Origin: Methanobacteriaceae archaeon
Lineage (GTDB): Archaea; Methanobacteriota; Methanobacteria; Methanobacteriales; Methanobacteriaceae
Length of the DNA stretch: 64,000 bases
Reading direction: 5' to 3'
Assembly (NCBI GenBank): GCA_030016715.1
Contig: JASEJD010000009.1
Location: 1 to 64,000 of the forward strand
The notes under the pieces are model-generated. The model was not told the DNA's origin. It searched no databases and was given only the letters and a program-made list of their open reading frames with translations. This document shows, piece after piece, positions 1-14,696 of this stretch; positions within the stretch are counted from its first letter, which is position 1; the number at the start of each line of letters is the position of its first letter. A program made the translations under genes and the position numbers.

Positions 1-1826
<1,826 letters not shown>

Positions 1827-1860
1827 TCCTTGCATATGAAAAGATCAAATTAAATCATTT

Positions 1861-1880
1861 AAACCTTATAAATATATATT
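1861..1880 (+). promoter_or_regulatory. Probable TATA promoter of the EF-1alpha gene
   Basis: An AAACC element (BRE-like) runs straight into TTATAAATATATATTT. It sits about 100 bases before the EF-1alpha start, in the gap after EF-2, and would give a leader of roughly 80 bases. It suggests that tuf has its own promoter besides read-through from the upstream operon. This is sequence resemblance only. Confidence 0.5.
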
Positions 1881-1980
1881 TAAATAAGCAAGTCAAATAC
1901 TAAAAGAAGTTAGACTAAAGACTAGTCACTAATAGATTTAGACTAATAAAAATGCTAAACACTAAATGGAGGTATATTTA

Positions 1981-3222
1981 ATGGCAAAACAAAAAGAACA
2001 TATGAATTTAGCGTTTATTGGACACGTAGACCACGGTAAATCCACTCTTGTTGGACACTTGCTCTTACAATCAGGAGCTATAGCTGAACAACAACTTTCA
2101 GAAGGAGAAGACAAGTTTAGATTTGTCATGGATAAATTGACAGAAGAAAGAGAAAGAGGAGTAACCATCGACCTTGCACATGCAAGATTTGACACTCCTA
2201 AATACGAATTCACTATTGTGGACTGTCCAGGCCACAGAGATTTCGTTAAAAATATGATTACCGGAGCATCACAAGCAGATGCTGCAGTATTAGTAGTTGC
2301 AATAGATGATGGTGTAATGCCACAAACTAAGGAACATGCTTTCCTTGCAAGAACCTTGGGTATTAACCAGCTAATTGTTGCAATAAATAAGATGGATCTT
2401 GCAAAATATGATGAAGAAAAATTCAACCAGCTAAAAGACGAAGTATCTGAACTCATAAAAACAGTGGCATATAAACCATCAGAAATTGAATTCATACCAC
2501 TTTCTGCATTTGAAGGTGATAACATCACTAAACCAAGTGAAAACACACCATGGTACAAAGGTCCTTCTCTCGTAGAAGCTTTAGACCAGTTTGCAGCTCC
2601 AGAAAAACCAACAAGTTTACCACTAAGAGTTCCTATACAAGATGTATATTCAATAACTGGTGTAGGTACTGTTCCAGTAGGAAGAGTAGAAACTGGTGTA
2701 ATGAACAAAGGAGACAACGTGATTTTTGAACCAGCAGGAAAAGCTGGAGAAGTTAAATCCATTGAAATGCACCACGAGATGCTGGACAAAGCAGAACCTG
2801 GTGACAATGTAGGATTCAACGTAAGAGGTGTGGGTAAAAACGATATAAGAAGAGGAGATGTTGCAGGACATACTGATAACGCTCCAACCGTTGCAAAAGA
2901 ATTTACTGCACAGATCGTTGTACTACAACACCCAGGTGTTATCACTGTAGGTTATACACCGGTATTCCACTGTCACACTGCACAAGTTGCATGTACTTTC
3001 CTAGAATTACAGAAAAAATTAGACCCAGCTACTGGTCAGGTTAAAGAAGAAAACCCAGATTTCCTCAAAACAGGGGACGCTGCGTTTGTAAAAGTTAAAC
3101 CAACAAAGCCAATGGTAATTGAAAATGTTAAAGAAATCCCTCATATGGGAAGATTCGCTATAAGGGATATGGGTCAAACCGTGGCTGCTGGAATGTGTAT
3201 CGATCTTGTACCAGCCAAATAG
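1981..3222 (+). CDS. tuf: Translation elongation factor EF-1alpha
   Basis: 413-residue GTPase that delivers aminoacyl-tRNA to the ribosome. The G1 motif GHVDHGKS is at residues 14-21, DCPGH at 81-85 and NKMD at 136-139, followed by the two beta-barrel domains. Length is normal for archaea. The ATG at 1981 is chosen because GGAGGT (1968-1973) lies 7 bases before it; an in-frame ATG at 1966 overlaps that site and would add MEVYL. It lies between EF-2 and uS10. Confidence 0.98.
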   Translation: MAKQKEHMNLAFIGHVDHGKSTLVGHLLLQSGAIAEQQLSEGEDKFRFVMDKLTEERERGVTIDLAHARFDTPKYEFTIVDCPGHRDFVKNMITGASQADAAVLVVAIDDGVMPQTKEHAFLARTLGINQLIVAINKMDLAKYDEEKFNQLKDEVSELIKTVAYKPSEIEFIPLSAFEGDNITKPSENTPWYKGPSLVEALDQFAAPEKPTSLPLRVPIQDVYSITGVGTVPVGRVETGVMNKGDNVIFEPAGKAGEVKSIEMHHEMLDKAEPGDNVGFNVRGVGKNDIRRGDVAGHTDNAPTVAKEFTAQIVVLQHPGVITVGYTPVFHCHTAQVACTFLELQKKLDPATGQVKEENPDFLKTGDAAFVKVKPTKPMVIENVKEIPHMGRFAIRDMGQTVAAGMCIDLVPAK

Positions 3223-3254
3223 GGAAATAAATAATTTTTCCCTTCCTTTTATTT
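3222..3254 (+). terminator. Hairpin plus T-rich tract between tuf and rpsJ
   Basis: GGGAAA (3222-3227) pairs with TTTCCC (3237-3242) and is followed by a T-rich stretch. The stem begins in the tuf stop codon. It may be a partial terminator or processing site that sets the tuf:rpsJ ratio. Confidence 0.4.
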
Positions 3255-3269
3255 TTATGGAGGACTAAA

Positions 3270-3578
3270 ATGCACAAAGCACGAATAAAACTCACAGGTA
3301 CTGACCCTGAAAAACTAGCCTATGTATGTGATCAGCTACAAAAAATTGCTGAACGTACAGGTGTAGACTTATCAGGTCCAATTCCACTGCCAACAAAGAA
3401 ACTAGTTGTACCAACCAGGAAATCTCCAGATGGAGAAGGAAAAGCAACCTGGGAAAAATGGGAACTAAGAATCCACAAAAGATTAGTGGGTATTGAAGCA
3501 GATGAAAGGGCCATGAGACAGGTTATGAAGGTTAATGTTCCAGATAATGTGAGCATTGAAATAGAATTGAAAAGCTAA
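3270..3578 (+). CDS. rpsJ: 30S ribosomal protein S10 (uS10)
   Basis: 102-residue small-subunit ribosomal protein, of usual archaeal length. It carries the family segments around [14 protein letters not shown] near the N-terminus, GPIPLPTKK in the middle and [15 protein letters not shown] site (3260-3265) lies 4-5 bases before the ATG. It sits 47 bases after tuf, the conserved archaeal order, and the operon appears to end just behind it. Confidence 0.97.
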   Translation: MHKARIKLTGTDPEKLAYVCDQLQKIAERTGVDLSGPIPLPTKKLVVPTRKSPDGEGKATWEKWELRIHKRLVGIEADERAMRQVMKVNVPDNVSIEIELKS

Positions 3579-3592
3579 TATTATATATTAGC
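3574..3592 (+). terminator. Hairpin 1 of a pair after rpsJ
   Basis: The palindrome GCTAATATTATATATTAGC begins in the last codons of rpsJ and is followed by CTTATTTTTATG. Its arms are the same as those of the second hairpin at 3624-3641. The pair probably ends the str operon before tRNA-Ser. Confidence 0.55.
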
Positions 3593-3623
3593 AGATCCTT
3601 ATTTTTATGTAAGGCACTAGTAA

Positions 3624-3656
3624 GCTAATACTTTTATTAGCTGAAAACTATTTTTT
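3624..3656 (+). terminator. Hairpin 2 of a pair, with T6 tract
   Basis: GCTAATA (3624-3630) pairs with TATTAGC (3635-3641) around a CTTT loop. A run of six T follows at 3651-3656, just before tRNA-Ser. It has the layout of an intrinsic terminator. Confidence 0.55.
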
Positions 3657-3677
3657 CTGATAATATAAATCCAAAAA

Positions 3678-6796
<3,119 letters not shown>

Positions 6797-7159
6797 TCAC
6801 TTTTCAAAAGCACCGCCAGTATTCTCTCCAGTTAATGTACCTATTTTTTCAATAAGAAGAACTTTAACCAGATTCTTACAAACTGGACGGTGAACTAAAC
6901 CTCGAGGAATAATAATAAAATCACCCTCACAAAGTTCTATTTTTCCTTCTTCAAACTCAAGCTCCATACTCCCTTCAATAATATAAAACATTTCATCAGA
7001 TTCATCATGAACATGGAAATCAAGTGTTCGATTCTCTACTCTAACTATGTTTAAAACATGATCATTTAATTTCCCAATGGTAAGATATTTTGATAATTCA
7101 GGAAGATTATCAGCAACGGAAAGCAAATTAACCTTTTCTATCATTTTATGATTTTCCAT
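6797..7159 (-). CDS. Single-domain cupin protein
   Basis: 120 residues with both cupin motifs. Motif 1 is around FHVHDESDEMFYIIEG (metal-type His-x-His and Glu) and motif 2 around GDFIIIPRGLVHRP. Such small cupins bind a metal or a small ligand; the substrate cannot be told from sequence. GAGGTTTATC lies just before the ATG. It is isolated between katG and a decayed region. Confidence 0.85.
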   Translation of the reverse strand: MENHKMIEKVNLLSVADNLPELSKYLTIGKLNDHVLNIVRVENRTLDFHVHDESDEMFYIIEGSMELEFEEGKIELCEGDFIIIPRGLVHRPVCKNLVKVLLIEKIGTLTGENTGGAFEK

Positions 7160-7539
7160 GATAAACCTCTGAAATTAGATTAGATTAAAAAAATTTTCTA
7201 TGAGGGATTATATTAATCTTTGGAGCAGAACAAATTCTTCAGTAGATATAAAATTATTTTAATTATTACATCTAATCCCTGCTATAATAAAATAAAAAAA
7301 TCTATGTTTCTTTTATCAAAAATAGGAGATATAAATGAATTTCATTCCTATTATAATAAAAAAATCAGTTGTAATCCTATTTTATATTAATCTTCCTTAT
7401 TTCATGGAATTTTTTTATTTATATATTTTTATTCCAGTTAAGGATTAGGTTTTCTTCTATAAGATATTAACTTTAGGATGGGCAGGATACTCATTAGCCG
7501 CCATTATATGAGCCTTCATTTAAAATCACAGAATTAAAA

Positions 7540-8266
7540 ACAAAAACAATGAAAAGATTATCATATTTATAATTGCTATTATAACTACATTGATTTTAAG
7601 TTTTATATCTCCCAATTTGAATATTCTGATCATTTAACCTTATTAATTAATGCAGGGATAGTTGCTTAAATAATAAGTGAGGGTTTACCTTCTCTTGAAG
7701 AAATTAAATAATTAATAAGTAAATAATACATTTGGAAAAGATGATTTAAAATGATATTAATTTCTTAATTTTATATCCTCTTATTTTTATAGTACCTCTT
7801 ATTTAAGGGGTTTATAGCAGAATTTACTAAATGAATGAAATATGATCATAGATTTCAATTTATGTGGTTTATGTAGTAAACTCCTTTTGAGCACATCGTT
7901 TTAATAAGAGGTCTTTTAAGACAATAAATAAGATGTAGAGGGTTTGCTATGCTATTTACAGCAGTTATTCCCCTTTAGTTGGAACATTTATTTTATTAGT
8001 TTTATGGATTTTCTGGCATTTAATACTCCATTAATGGTTTTTATCCAACTTGATTAGGCAGATATCTGGATTTAATTTTATTGGAGTTGTATTTTTGTTT
8101 GCTTGGATCTATAATAATTCCATGGGAAGTTTATTTTAACACACTATTTTACATATCAGGCACCGCATCTGTTTCACTTTTTTTAGATTATGGAAACACC
8201 AGAACATTAAGGATGATTTTAATGAATCTGATATCTATTATAGTAATCATAATAACTATGGCGTAA
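7540..8266 (+). pseudogene. Decayed CPBP intramembrane protease gene
   Basis: No long open frame exists, but fragments in several frames follow CPBP (CAAX protease/bacteriocin-processing) order. They are an N-terminal membrane helix (FIIAIITTLILSFISPNL, about 7555-7640), GLPSLEEIK (about 7683-7710), an RGLLRQ segment (about 7908-7928), WIFWHL (about 8005-8022) and FAWIYNNSMGSLF (about 8095-8135) with ISGTAS after it. Stops and frame changes separate them. A GWAGYSLAAII fragment at 7476-7509 resembles the first catalytic motif and may be a second remnant. An intact CPBP gene lies at 13327-14460. Confidence 0.6.
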
Positions 8267-8829
8267 ACAACTAGAATATACCTGAAATTTATAAAATATT
8301 TTAACTGTAAACTATTGAATAGATTAAATAATTTATCATCAATAACCTATAATGCTAGAATAAGTAGATTAAATAGGATCTAAAAAAGTAAACTTATCAT
8401 TTCCATAAGAATTGGATTAATATTAAGGTTGAACTTAATGAAACAGTGCTTCCTTTAATATGACATATATATAGGAAATCCAAAATAGTTTCTTTATAGG
8501 TCAATACCCACAAGACCTAAAGTTGAGGGAAGGCTAACATTCAGAAACATGACCCCTATATTCTATTTTTAACAATAACAATCAAATTCTCATATCAATA
8601 ACTTTCATAATTGTCTTTATAACAGAATTTGTAACCATTATTAATATTAATCTATTAATTAAAAATCTCTATTGATAAACTAATCAAAAGTAATTTTTTA
8701 GAATAGCTTTAAATAAGAATACAAGCAGTTAAATGATGATTATAAAACGTTTAAACTTGTCTTTGGAATAGCTGCATCAGATATAATCTCCAATCTGATT
8801 GCTTAACTGCTTAATGACATTATTATAAT
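8267..8829. other. Gene-free stretch with nested inverted repeats
   Basis: No supported gene. Near its right end AAGCAGTTAA (8723-8732) is repeated inverted as TTAACTGCTT (8803-8812). A smaller ATCAGAT/ATCTGAT pair lies inside (about 8776-8800). This could be a folded transcript end for the minus-strand gene at 8830 or a relic of an inserted element. Confidence 0.4.
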
Positions 8830-9504
8830 TTAATCTAAATTTTTTTTAACAGTACTTGCAATCTTTGTTTTACGTCCCTTTTTATACCTAAAGTCACACT
8901 TAGAATATCCCTCAGCAAGAGTACCAGACCGTTGCAAACCTAAATTACCATAATTACTTTCAGGTATGTCCGTGGCACAAATGTATGGAACAAATTTATC
9001 AGCATCCTTCTTGTGAAAAAATTTGCATATTGCACATTCAGTAAAATCCAAGCCAAAATCAAAATCTTCTCCTTCCACAAATTCATAAACATAATTTTCA
9101 GGATATTTGCGTTTTTTAGATTCTTCTGCCAGATATTTTAGATAATTAATTACTTGAGGATTGTCCATAGACATTATTTTGTCCGAATTATTTTTAAAAT
9201 ATTCCTCAGCATATTGATAACAGATTTTGCCGATTTCAGAAACATCTTTACCCATTCTCTTTAAAACCAGGTAAACTGCAAGATCTCTTGTTGAAGAGGT
9301 AAGAGTAATAGTTAAAGGATTTTCATCACCACCAATATAGGGCATTTCTTCCAGTAGTAATTTAAACTCCTTTTTAATCATATTACTGGCTTTTCTGGCG
9401 AATTTTAAACCATATTCATCTTCAAGTAATTTTTTAATCTGCTTATTGTAGCTTTTAAATTCCCTTAAGAATCTGAATTTATCCTGTGGAGAGTAGGCTT
9501 TCAT
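8830..9504 (-). CDS. ATC-hydrolase-like protein (L-2-amino-thiazoline-4-carboxylate hydrolase family)
   Basis: 224 residues. The C-terminal part (ECAICKFFHKKDADKFVPYICATD, then LAEGYSKCDFRYKKG, shown here in pieces) matches the ATC_hydrolase family, with conserved Cys residues and the CDFR signature. The N-terminal half is helical and charged. In bacteria the named member opens a thiazoline ring on the way to cysteine; methanogen members have no proven role, so the substrate is unknown. No clear ribosome binding site precedes the ATG. It lies alone inside the tRNA-bounded region. Confidence 0.75.
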   Translation of the reverse strand: MKAYSPQDKFRFLREFKSYNKQIKKLLEDEYGLKFARKASNMIKKEFKLLLEEMPYIGGDENPLTITLTSSTRDLAVYLVLKRMGKDVSEIGKICYQYAEEYFKNNSDKIMSMDNPQVINYLKYLAEESKKRKYPENYVYEFVEGEDFDFGLDFTECAICKFFHKKDADKFVPYICATDIPESNYGNLGLQRSGTLAEGYSKCDFRYKKGRKTKIASTVKKNLD

Positions 9505-10144
9505 AATAATTTATTTAATTTTATTTACAATAAGTATTACGATCTAGATAGAATATAGAAATGACTAAATAAAAGTTAAAGTTTGATTATCAGACTATAA
9601 ATAATATTAAGTGGTTAAAATCAGTTTTATATGACTAAGAATCAGATTTAAAATAAATACAAGTATTAAAGAGCGAAATTTAAGATTTTGATGATTATTG
9701 TATTAATATTTATTTTCATTTCTAGAATTGAATATTATTACTTAATCCTAATTCCTCCTCATAAAGAATAAGTTTTTTAACCTTCCATTTCAGCGTTTGA
9801 ACCCTTCTAAATTTCAGTAATTTTTTAATATATCTTAATATATAATATGAAAATTAATCTACTATCAGCTTGATGTTTTATTTCAAATATATCTGGAATT
9901 AAAAATTAAATTAGTTTAGAACGAGGTTTTTACTGATAGCTAATAAAATCTCCATCCAAAAAAAATCTGTTTATGGAGTTTTATAATTGAATAGGATAAA
10001 TTCACCCATAAATTTAACATGTCCATGTCCTAATAAAACATTAAATTTTTATCTAATTTAAAAAAAAAAAAAAATAGAATCAAATAAATATTATAAGAAA
10101 TTTTCAGTATAATATAATATTATTTGAAAATATTTCAAATATTT
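9505..10144. other. AT-rich gap before the second tRNA-Ser
   Basis: 640 bases without a convincing gene. It contains a 15-base A run (10060-10074) and AT-rich TATA-like sequence (about 10108-10125) that could serve as promoter for the tRNA at 10145. Confidence 0.45.
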
Positions 10145-10230
10145 GCCGGGATAGTCTAGTCTGGTAAGGCGCAGGATTCGAAATCCTGTTTGAGCATTGC
10201 TCTTCCTGGGTTCAAATCCCAGTTCCGGCG
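10145..10230 (+). tRNA. tRNA-Ser (anticodon CGA)
   Basis: 86-base type II tRNA. Acceptor GCCGGGA (10145-10151) pairs with TTCCGGC (10223-10229) including one G-T pair, with discriminator G. The anticodon arm CAGGA/TCCTG encloses loop TTCGAAA, giving CGA (reads UCG). The D-arm and T-arm sequences are the same as in the tRNA-Ser at 3678; the variable arm and anticodon stem differ. CCA is not encoded. Confidence 0.96.
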
Positions 10231-10265
10231 TAAAATAATCTCAAATTTAAAATAAAACTTTAAAA

Positions 10266-10970
10266 ATGAAATTTATAGACATGCAAAGCGATAACACCAC
10301 CCCCTATCAATCGGAAGATTACGATGCAAATGTAATAAATACACTGCCCTACTACCTGTCTTATCATCAAGAGACTATAAATCTAATTAAGTCCATTAAT
10401 CCAGTTCCAAAAATCTGGTTGGATACTGGATGTGGAACCGGGACATTAATTGATATGGCGGTTAAGAAATTTCCTAAAACCCGTTTCCTACTTCTAGATC
10501 CTTCTGAAAGTATGCTAAAACAAGCTAAGATGAAGTTTTGTAATCTGAGTAAGAATCGTTTAAAATTTCTAAAACCTTCCCCCACCCAAGAATTTAGTGA
10601 AATACTTAAAGAAAAGGTTGATGTAATAACCGCTATACAATGCCATCATTACTTATCAGTTAATGATAGAAAAAAAGCGTTGGATGTTTGTTATAACAAT
10701 ATTAAGGATGATGGAATCTTTGTTACTTTTGAAAATATACGTCCTCTCACAAAAAAGGGTGTAGAAATTGGTAAAAAATACTGGAAAAACTTTCAACTGG
10801 AACATGGCAGGGAAAAAGAAGTTGTAGAACAGCATCTAAAACGTTTTGATAAGGAATATTTTCCTATAACCATAGAGGAACATCTGAAACTGTTAAGGGA
10901 CTCTGGTTTTAAAGATGTGGAGATGCTGTGGTATTCTTATCTACAAGCGGGTTTCTATTGTATAAAATGA
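10266..10970 (+). CDS. Class I SAM-dependent methyltransferase
   Basis: 234 residues. The SAM-binding motif I DTGCGTG is at residues 53-59. An acidic motif follows in LLLDPSESML, and the DVITAIQCHHYL segment fits motif IV. The substrate is not recognisable; the layout is that of small-molecule methyltransferases. The start lies only 35 bases after the end of tRNA-Ser and no ribosome binding site is visible, so it may be co-transcribed with the tRNA and translated from a leaderless or processed message. Confidence 0.85.
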   Translation: MKFIDMQSDNTTPYQSEDYDANVINTLPYYLSYHQETINLIKSINPVPKIWLDTGCGTGTLIDMAVKKFPKTRFLLLDPSESMLKQAKMKFCNLSKNRLKFLKPSPTQEFSEILKEKVDVITAIQCHHYLSVNDRKKALDVCYNNIKDDGIFVTFENIRPLTKKGVEIGKKYWKNFQLEHGREKEVVEQHLKRFDKEYFPITIEEHLKLLRDSGFKDVEMLWYSYLQAGFYCIK

Positions 10971-11460
10971 CTATTCCATGAAATTATAAGTTCTTTTAAG
11001 ATTATGGAAATTTTTTACCACAGCAAGTTTCATTATCTATTATATAATATTTTATTCCTTTAAGTCTGATTAGAGTTTCGAGATATAGAATTTCAGATGT
11101 TCTATTGATTTATATGCATCTTCTAAATAATATTGTTTCCACTTTTTATTCGGGTTTCTCATTCTTTCTGTAATAGAAACATGGAAATTTCTGGATTATT
11201 CAATATTTTTACATATTTTAGCGATATATTTGTAAGTATAAGTTTATCAACTGCTTTTTTACTGGTGGTTTTATTAAAAGATGCTAGTTGGCAACTATTG
11301 CATAAACTGAAATTTGTATGGTTTATTAATATTTCTATTATTATAATTCACAGGTTATTGTAACTTTAAAATTCCATAAAGGGGTAGGGGATAATTTAGA
11401 ATATTTAGTTTTTAATAGTCCATTGTTTATATTAAATTATATTTTCCATTTTAATTATTC
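10971..11460. other. Gap with a doubtful membrane-protein remnant
   Basis: 490 bases. A frame at 11133-11363 would encode about 76 residues with two hydrophobic stretches, but it has no ribosome binding site and no family resemblance I recognise. It is either chance or a relic of a lost membrane gene. Confidence 0.35.
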
Positions 11461-11970
11461 TTATTTTATTTTTCCTGATTTTTTTAAAGAATCTCTTCTT
11501 ATATCCAAAGCTTGGATGAATTTTTTGCTTTCTTCTGCTATGGCTTGTATTTGGATTTGGTAATTTTTTATTAGTTCTAATTCTTCTTCATATACTTCCA
11601 CATCTTCATAATCATCTATAATGTTTGAAAGCTTGTTTATAGCTCTTCCACTGATTTGTTCGAATCTTTTCTTTTCTAATTCCTTAAATAGTGAGATAAT
11701 ATCCTTATCCATAAAAACATATACTTTCCTTGATTTTGGTTTTTTAAATCTTTTAACCATATTTAGATCTTCCATTCCCCTAATAATGGTACTTAAAGTA
11801 GAAAGACTATATCCGCTCATTTCAGAAAGTTTTCCTAGTGATATTTCACTAGTTTCGCTCTGCAAGATAGATATTAATCTTGAAGGTAAATCATCAAGCC
11901 CTAAAGATTTACAACTATCATATACGACTTCTTTAAAATTTTCTTTAAGCGAATCTTTTTTAGCATCCAT
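11461..11970 (-). CDS. MarR/GbsR-like winged-helix regulator
   Basis: 169 residues. A winged helix-turn-helix lies at about residues 28-95 (LPSRLISILQ, then LGKLSEMSGYSLSTLSTIIRG with recognition helix, then a KSRKVYVF wing). A long charged helical C-terminal part probably dimerises. It starts 17 bases after the nitroreductase stop on the same strand, so it likely forms a two-gene operon and may control it. The ribosome binding site is weak. Confidence 0.8.
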   Translation of the reverse strand: MDAKKDSLKENFKEVVYDSCKSLGLDDLPSRLISILQSETSEISLGKLSEMSGYSLSTLSTIIRGMEDLNMVKRFKKPKSRKVYVFMDKDIISLFKELEKKRFEQISGRAINKLSNIIDDYEDVEVYEEELELIKNYQIQIQAIAEESKKFIQALDIRRDSLKKSGKIK

Positions 11971-11987
11971 ATTATCAAAAGTCCTAT

Positions 11988-12548
11988 TTAGAATTTTTTT
12001 CTAAAATAGGTAAATACATCTCTATTTCTTTCTAATGCATCTGGATTTTTTCTTACCTTATATCCTAAAGCTACACCGAAATGTACTTCATAGCCTTTAG
12101 GAATTTTATATTTTTCCATGTTTTCATGTTTTTGAAAGTAGAATTTAGCAAAACCTATCCAGCAAGAACCTATATCCATACTTTCAGCGGCAAGAAGCAT
12201 GTTCTCTACAGCTGCGGCACAGTCCACCATTGGAGTTGCAGCGTCTTTTCGAGCTGATACTATTATGGCAGTTGGTGCATGGTGGAATATGTTTAGTTCT
12301 TTTTTAGCACCCATCTTTGCTATCCATTCAATATCCATAGTTTTCATTACTTCTTTAGCTCCCTCACTTATTTCATCAATAAGAGTTGGATCCTGGATCA
12401 CTGTAAAATGCCATGGCTGATCAAAATGTCCAGTAGGAGCATAAATAGCAGATTCAAGAATTTTTTCTAGTTCTTCATCTTTTATTTGTTCTTTTCTATA
12501 TTGACGTACGCTTCTTCTACTTTTTATTGTTTCTAATACTTGATTCAT
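11988..12548 (-). CDS. Nitroreductase-family flavoprotein
   Basis: 186-residue FMN oxidoreductase. The N-terminal SRRSVRQY segment binds the FMN phosphate. An APTGHFDQPWHF motif lies near residue 40, and MLLAAESMDIGSCWIG and a C-terminal ALGYK segment are typical. The family reduces nitro compounds, quinones or flavins with NAD(P)H; the natural substrate is unknown. A GTGATA site precedes the ATG. It is the first gene of a pair with the MarR-like regulator downstream. Confidence 0.92.
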   Translation of the reverse strand: MNQVLETIKSRRSVRQYRKEQIKDEELEKILESAIYAPTGHFDQPWHFTVIQDPTLIDEISEGAKEVMKTMDIEWIAKMGAKKELNIFHHAPTAIIVSARKDAATPMVDCAAAVENMLLAAESMDIGSCWIGFAKFYFQKHENMEKYKIPKGYEVHFGVALGYKVRKNPDALERNRDVFTYFRKKF

Positions 12549-12822
12549 AATATCACAACTTTCAATATTTTTATAACTTTCGGTATTTTCTAAAATTTAA
12601 AAATAAATTAATTATGTTTTATATAAACATTTGCATCACTTAACTATCACCAAATTTAATCCTAAAAAAAGGCACTAAAAAAAAGCATATCTTGATTGAT
12701 TTATTAATATATTTTTATCAAAGATCTCATTAATCTAAATTTTCCAATAAAGATAATAATGAGCACAAAGAAATTATTTATTAGAACGAGGAGTATTTAA
12801 AAAAAACTTTTGGAGATATTTT

Positions 12823-13281
12823 ATGGAGATAAAGGAAAAACGGATTGAAGCTGCGAAAGTAGCATATGTCCCCTATACTGGAAGTTACCAAAAAATACCA
12901 GAACATATGCAAGAAGTTTATGAATTAGTGATGGAAAAAGATTTAAAAATGACAGGAGTAGTCTATGGAACATATTTCAACAGTCCTGAGGATGTTCCAG
13001 AAGAAAAACTTCAGTATGAAATTGGATTTTCGGTTGCTGAAGATTTTCAGCAAGTAGATAAACTAGGATTTAAAGAGATCCCAGAACATACAGTAATTGC
13101 TGCAATGCACAAAGGCCCATACACTAAAGTTGGACCGGTTATACATGCTGTGGTTGACTATGCAGTGAAAAATGGTTATGATATTGTAGGGCCTATTACT
13201 GAAGTATATCTGAATAACCCCAATGAAACACCAGAAAAGGACCTATTAACTGAAGTGAGGTTACCGGTAATAAAATTATAG
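12823..13281 (+). CDS. GyrI-like small-molecule-binding protein (copy 1)
   Basis: 152 residues made of one GyrI-like/AraC effector-binding domain with two half-repeats. Marks are VAYVPYTGSYQKIPE near the start, a YFNSPEDVPEEKLQYEIG segment and HKGPYTKVG in the second half. It has no DNA-binding part, so it acts as a free ligand binder or hydrolase. GGAGATA precedes the ATG. A clear paralogue lies at 16862. The CPBP protease gene starts 45 bases downstream, possibly in the same transcript. Confidence 0.85.
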   Translation: MEIKEKRIEAAKVAYVPYTGSYQKIPEHMQEVYELVMEKDLKMTGVVYGTYFNSPEDVPEEKLQYEIGFSVAEDFQQVDKLGFKEIPEHTVIAAMHKGPYTKVGPVIHAVVDYAVKNGYDIVGPITEVYLNNPNETPEKDLLTEVRLPVIKL

Positions 13282-13326
13282 ATGCACTATTTAATCCTTT
13301 TTTTAATAAGAGTTTAAAGAGATAAG

Positions 13327-14460
13327 ATGAAAGATCATATATTAAAATCATCCAAAAAATCTGCTTCAGATTTAAAAAAGGAAACCATAGTTTTTATAGG
13401 AATACTTTCATTTTTTACCATAATACATTTTATATGGTTCTATCTTAACTACGGTTCATGGAGTGAGGTGCCAACTTACACCACGTTAATACACATGCTT
13501 ATTCCGGCCATCTCAGCAATTATATGTCTATTTATATTTAAAGATAATGCATTAACTAAGCAATCTAAATTTTTCCTAGGAATATTTCTAGTTTATGTTT
13601 TAATATTTTTAATTGAATGTTTTTACAAACCTTTAATACCCTATCCTTTAATTGATTTCCCTGTAGTTAAAGTTACACCACTTTTATCATCTATTATTGC
13701 AGTTTTTGGTTTTATCAGTATAATAATACTCAATTTACATAAAAAGTGGAAAAATGGCCTTATAAAAGCCAAGCTATGGTTCGGAGAAAATAAAAAGTTT
13801 TTTATTGGATTCAGTATTTTATTTGCCATTATAATGATAATCTTGAACTATTTAAACCATTTATTTGGCTTTGGGGAAGCCTTGATAGGATATAATATTT
13901 CAAATTTTTTCAACACATACCTTATCCTAATTTTCTTAAGTTTTTTCATAATCTGGCCCCAATACTTTGGTGAAGAATTTGGTTGGCGTTTTTATCTGCA
14001 GGACAGACTATTTACCCTTTTTGGATCTTATATTGGTGTAATAATTTTAGGTATGATATGGGGTGTTTGGCATGCAGGAAATATTTATATGGGCATGAAC
14101 TGGCCCGGGCAACCTATTTTGGGTATAATAAATATCACCATCTTCACCATAGTGGTGTCAGTTATTTATGGTTACGCTGTTCTGGTCACTAGAAGTGTAT
14201 GGGTAGCAGTTGCACTTCATTTAATTATGGATAGTTCTGAAGTTGCCTCCACTTTATATCTATCCCAATCTGAATCCTTGCTGGCATTCGGAGGTGGATT
14301 ATATAGTATTATTATATTGGCTGTAGTGGATAATCCCGCCTTGAAGGATGCTATGCGGGAACGATTATATAGTATTATTATATTGGCTGTATTTGCACTG
14401 GTATTAATTATTCTGGGCAAAAATAGTTGGAAAAAAGTAAAGGTAATTAATAAGGGGTAA
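13327..14460 (+). CDS. CPBP-family intramembrane metalloprotease
   Basis: 377 residues, about eight membrane helices. Catalytic motifs are in order: [13 protein letters not shown] (about residues 217-229), GVWHAG (about 244-249) and ALHLIMDSS (about 296-304). The family cleaves membrane substrates or processes peptides and prenyl proteins; the substrate is unknown. Near the C-terminus the segment LYSIIILAV occurs twice, 22 residues apart, because a 29-base stretch (14297-14325) recurs at 14363-14391 in frame. This is an apparent 66-base insertion that keeps the frame open. Confidence 0.88.
   Translation: MKDHILKSSKKSASDLKKETIVFIGILSFFTIIHFIWFYLNYGSWSEVPTYTTLIHMLIPAISAIICLFIFKDNALTKQSKFFLGIFLVYVLIFLIECFYKPLIPYPLIDFPVVKVTPLLSSIIAVFGFISIIILNLHKKWKNGLIKAKLWFGENKKFFIGFSILFAIIMIILNYLNHLFGFGEALIGYNISNFFNTYLILIFLSFFIIWPQYFGEEFGWRFYLQDRLFTLFGSYIGVIILGMIWGVWHAGNIYMGMNWPGQPILGIINITIFTIVVSVIYGYAVLVTRSVWVAVALHLIMDSSEVASTLYLSQSESLLAFGGGLYSIIILAVVDNPALKDAMRERLYSIIILAVFALVLIILGKNSWKKVKVINKG
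14297..14391 (+). repeat. In-frame direct repeat inside the CPBP gene
   Basis: 29 identical bases at 14297-14325 and 14363-14391, offset 66 bases (22 codons). Between them lie 37 bases rich in G+C compared with the flanks. Removing one unit would restore an ordinary C-terminal helix. Confidence 0.85.
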
Positions 14461-14696
14461 ATGTAAATAACACAACAATTAGTAATAATTATAATTTAAA
14501 GGAAAAACTTAAAATTAATTTTAGGTCAGATTTAGGCATAACTATTTATTGTTATCTTGATATAATAATTATTAAGTTTAGATATTTATTAAAATTAAAA
14601 TTAGTTCGTTTGAACTATAATAAAATAATTTGTATAAAACTTTCAATTTCCAAAAATAAAGATTTTTTTGGTTTTGATATACCATGGAGGTATAAA

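Noticed and set aside
8081-8266. 61-residue frame as an independent gene
   Set aside because: It is better explained as the last open piece of the decayed CPBP gene.
10060-10074. 15-base A run as a phase-variation tract
   Set aside because: It is not inside or close upstream of a gene start, so no switching effect is evident.
11133-11363. 76-residue frame with hydrophobic stretches
   Set aside because: No start context or recognisable family; kept only as a possible remnant in the gap entry.
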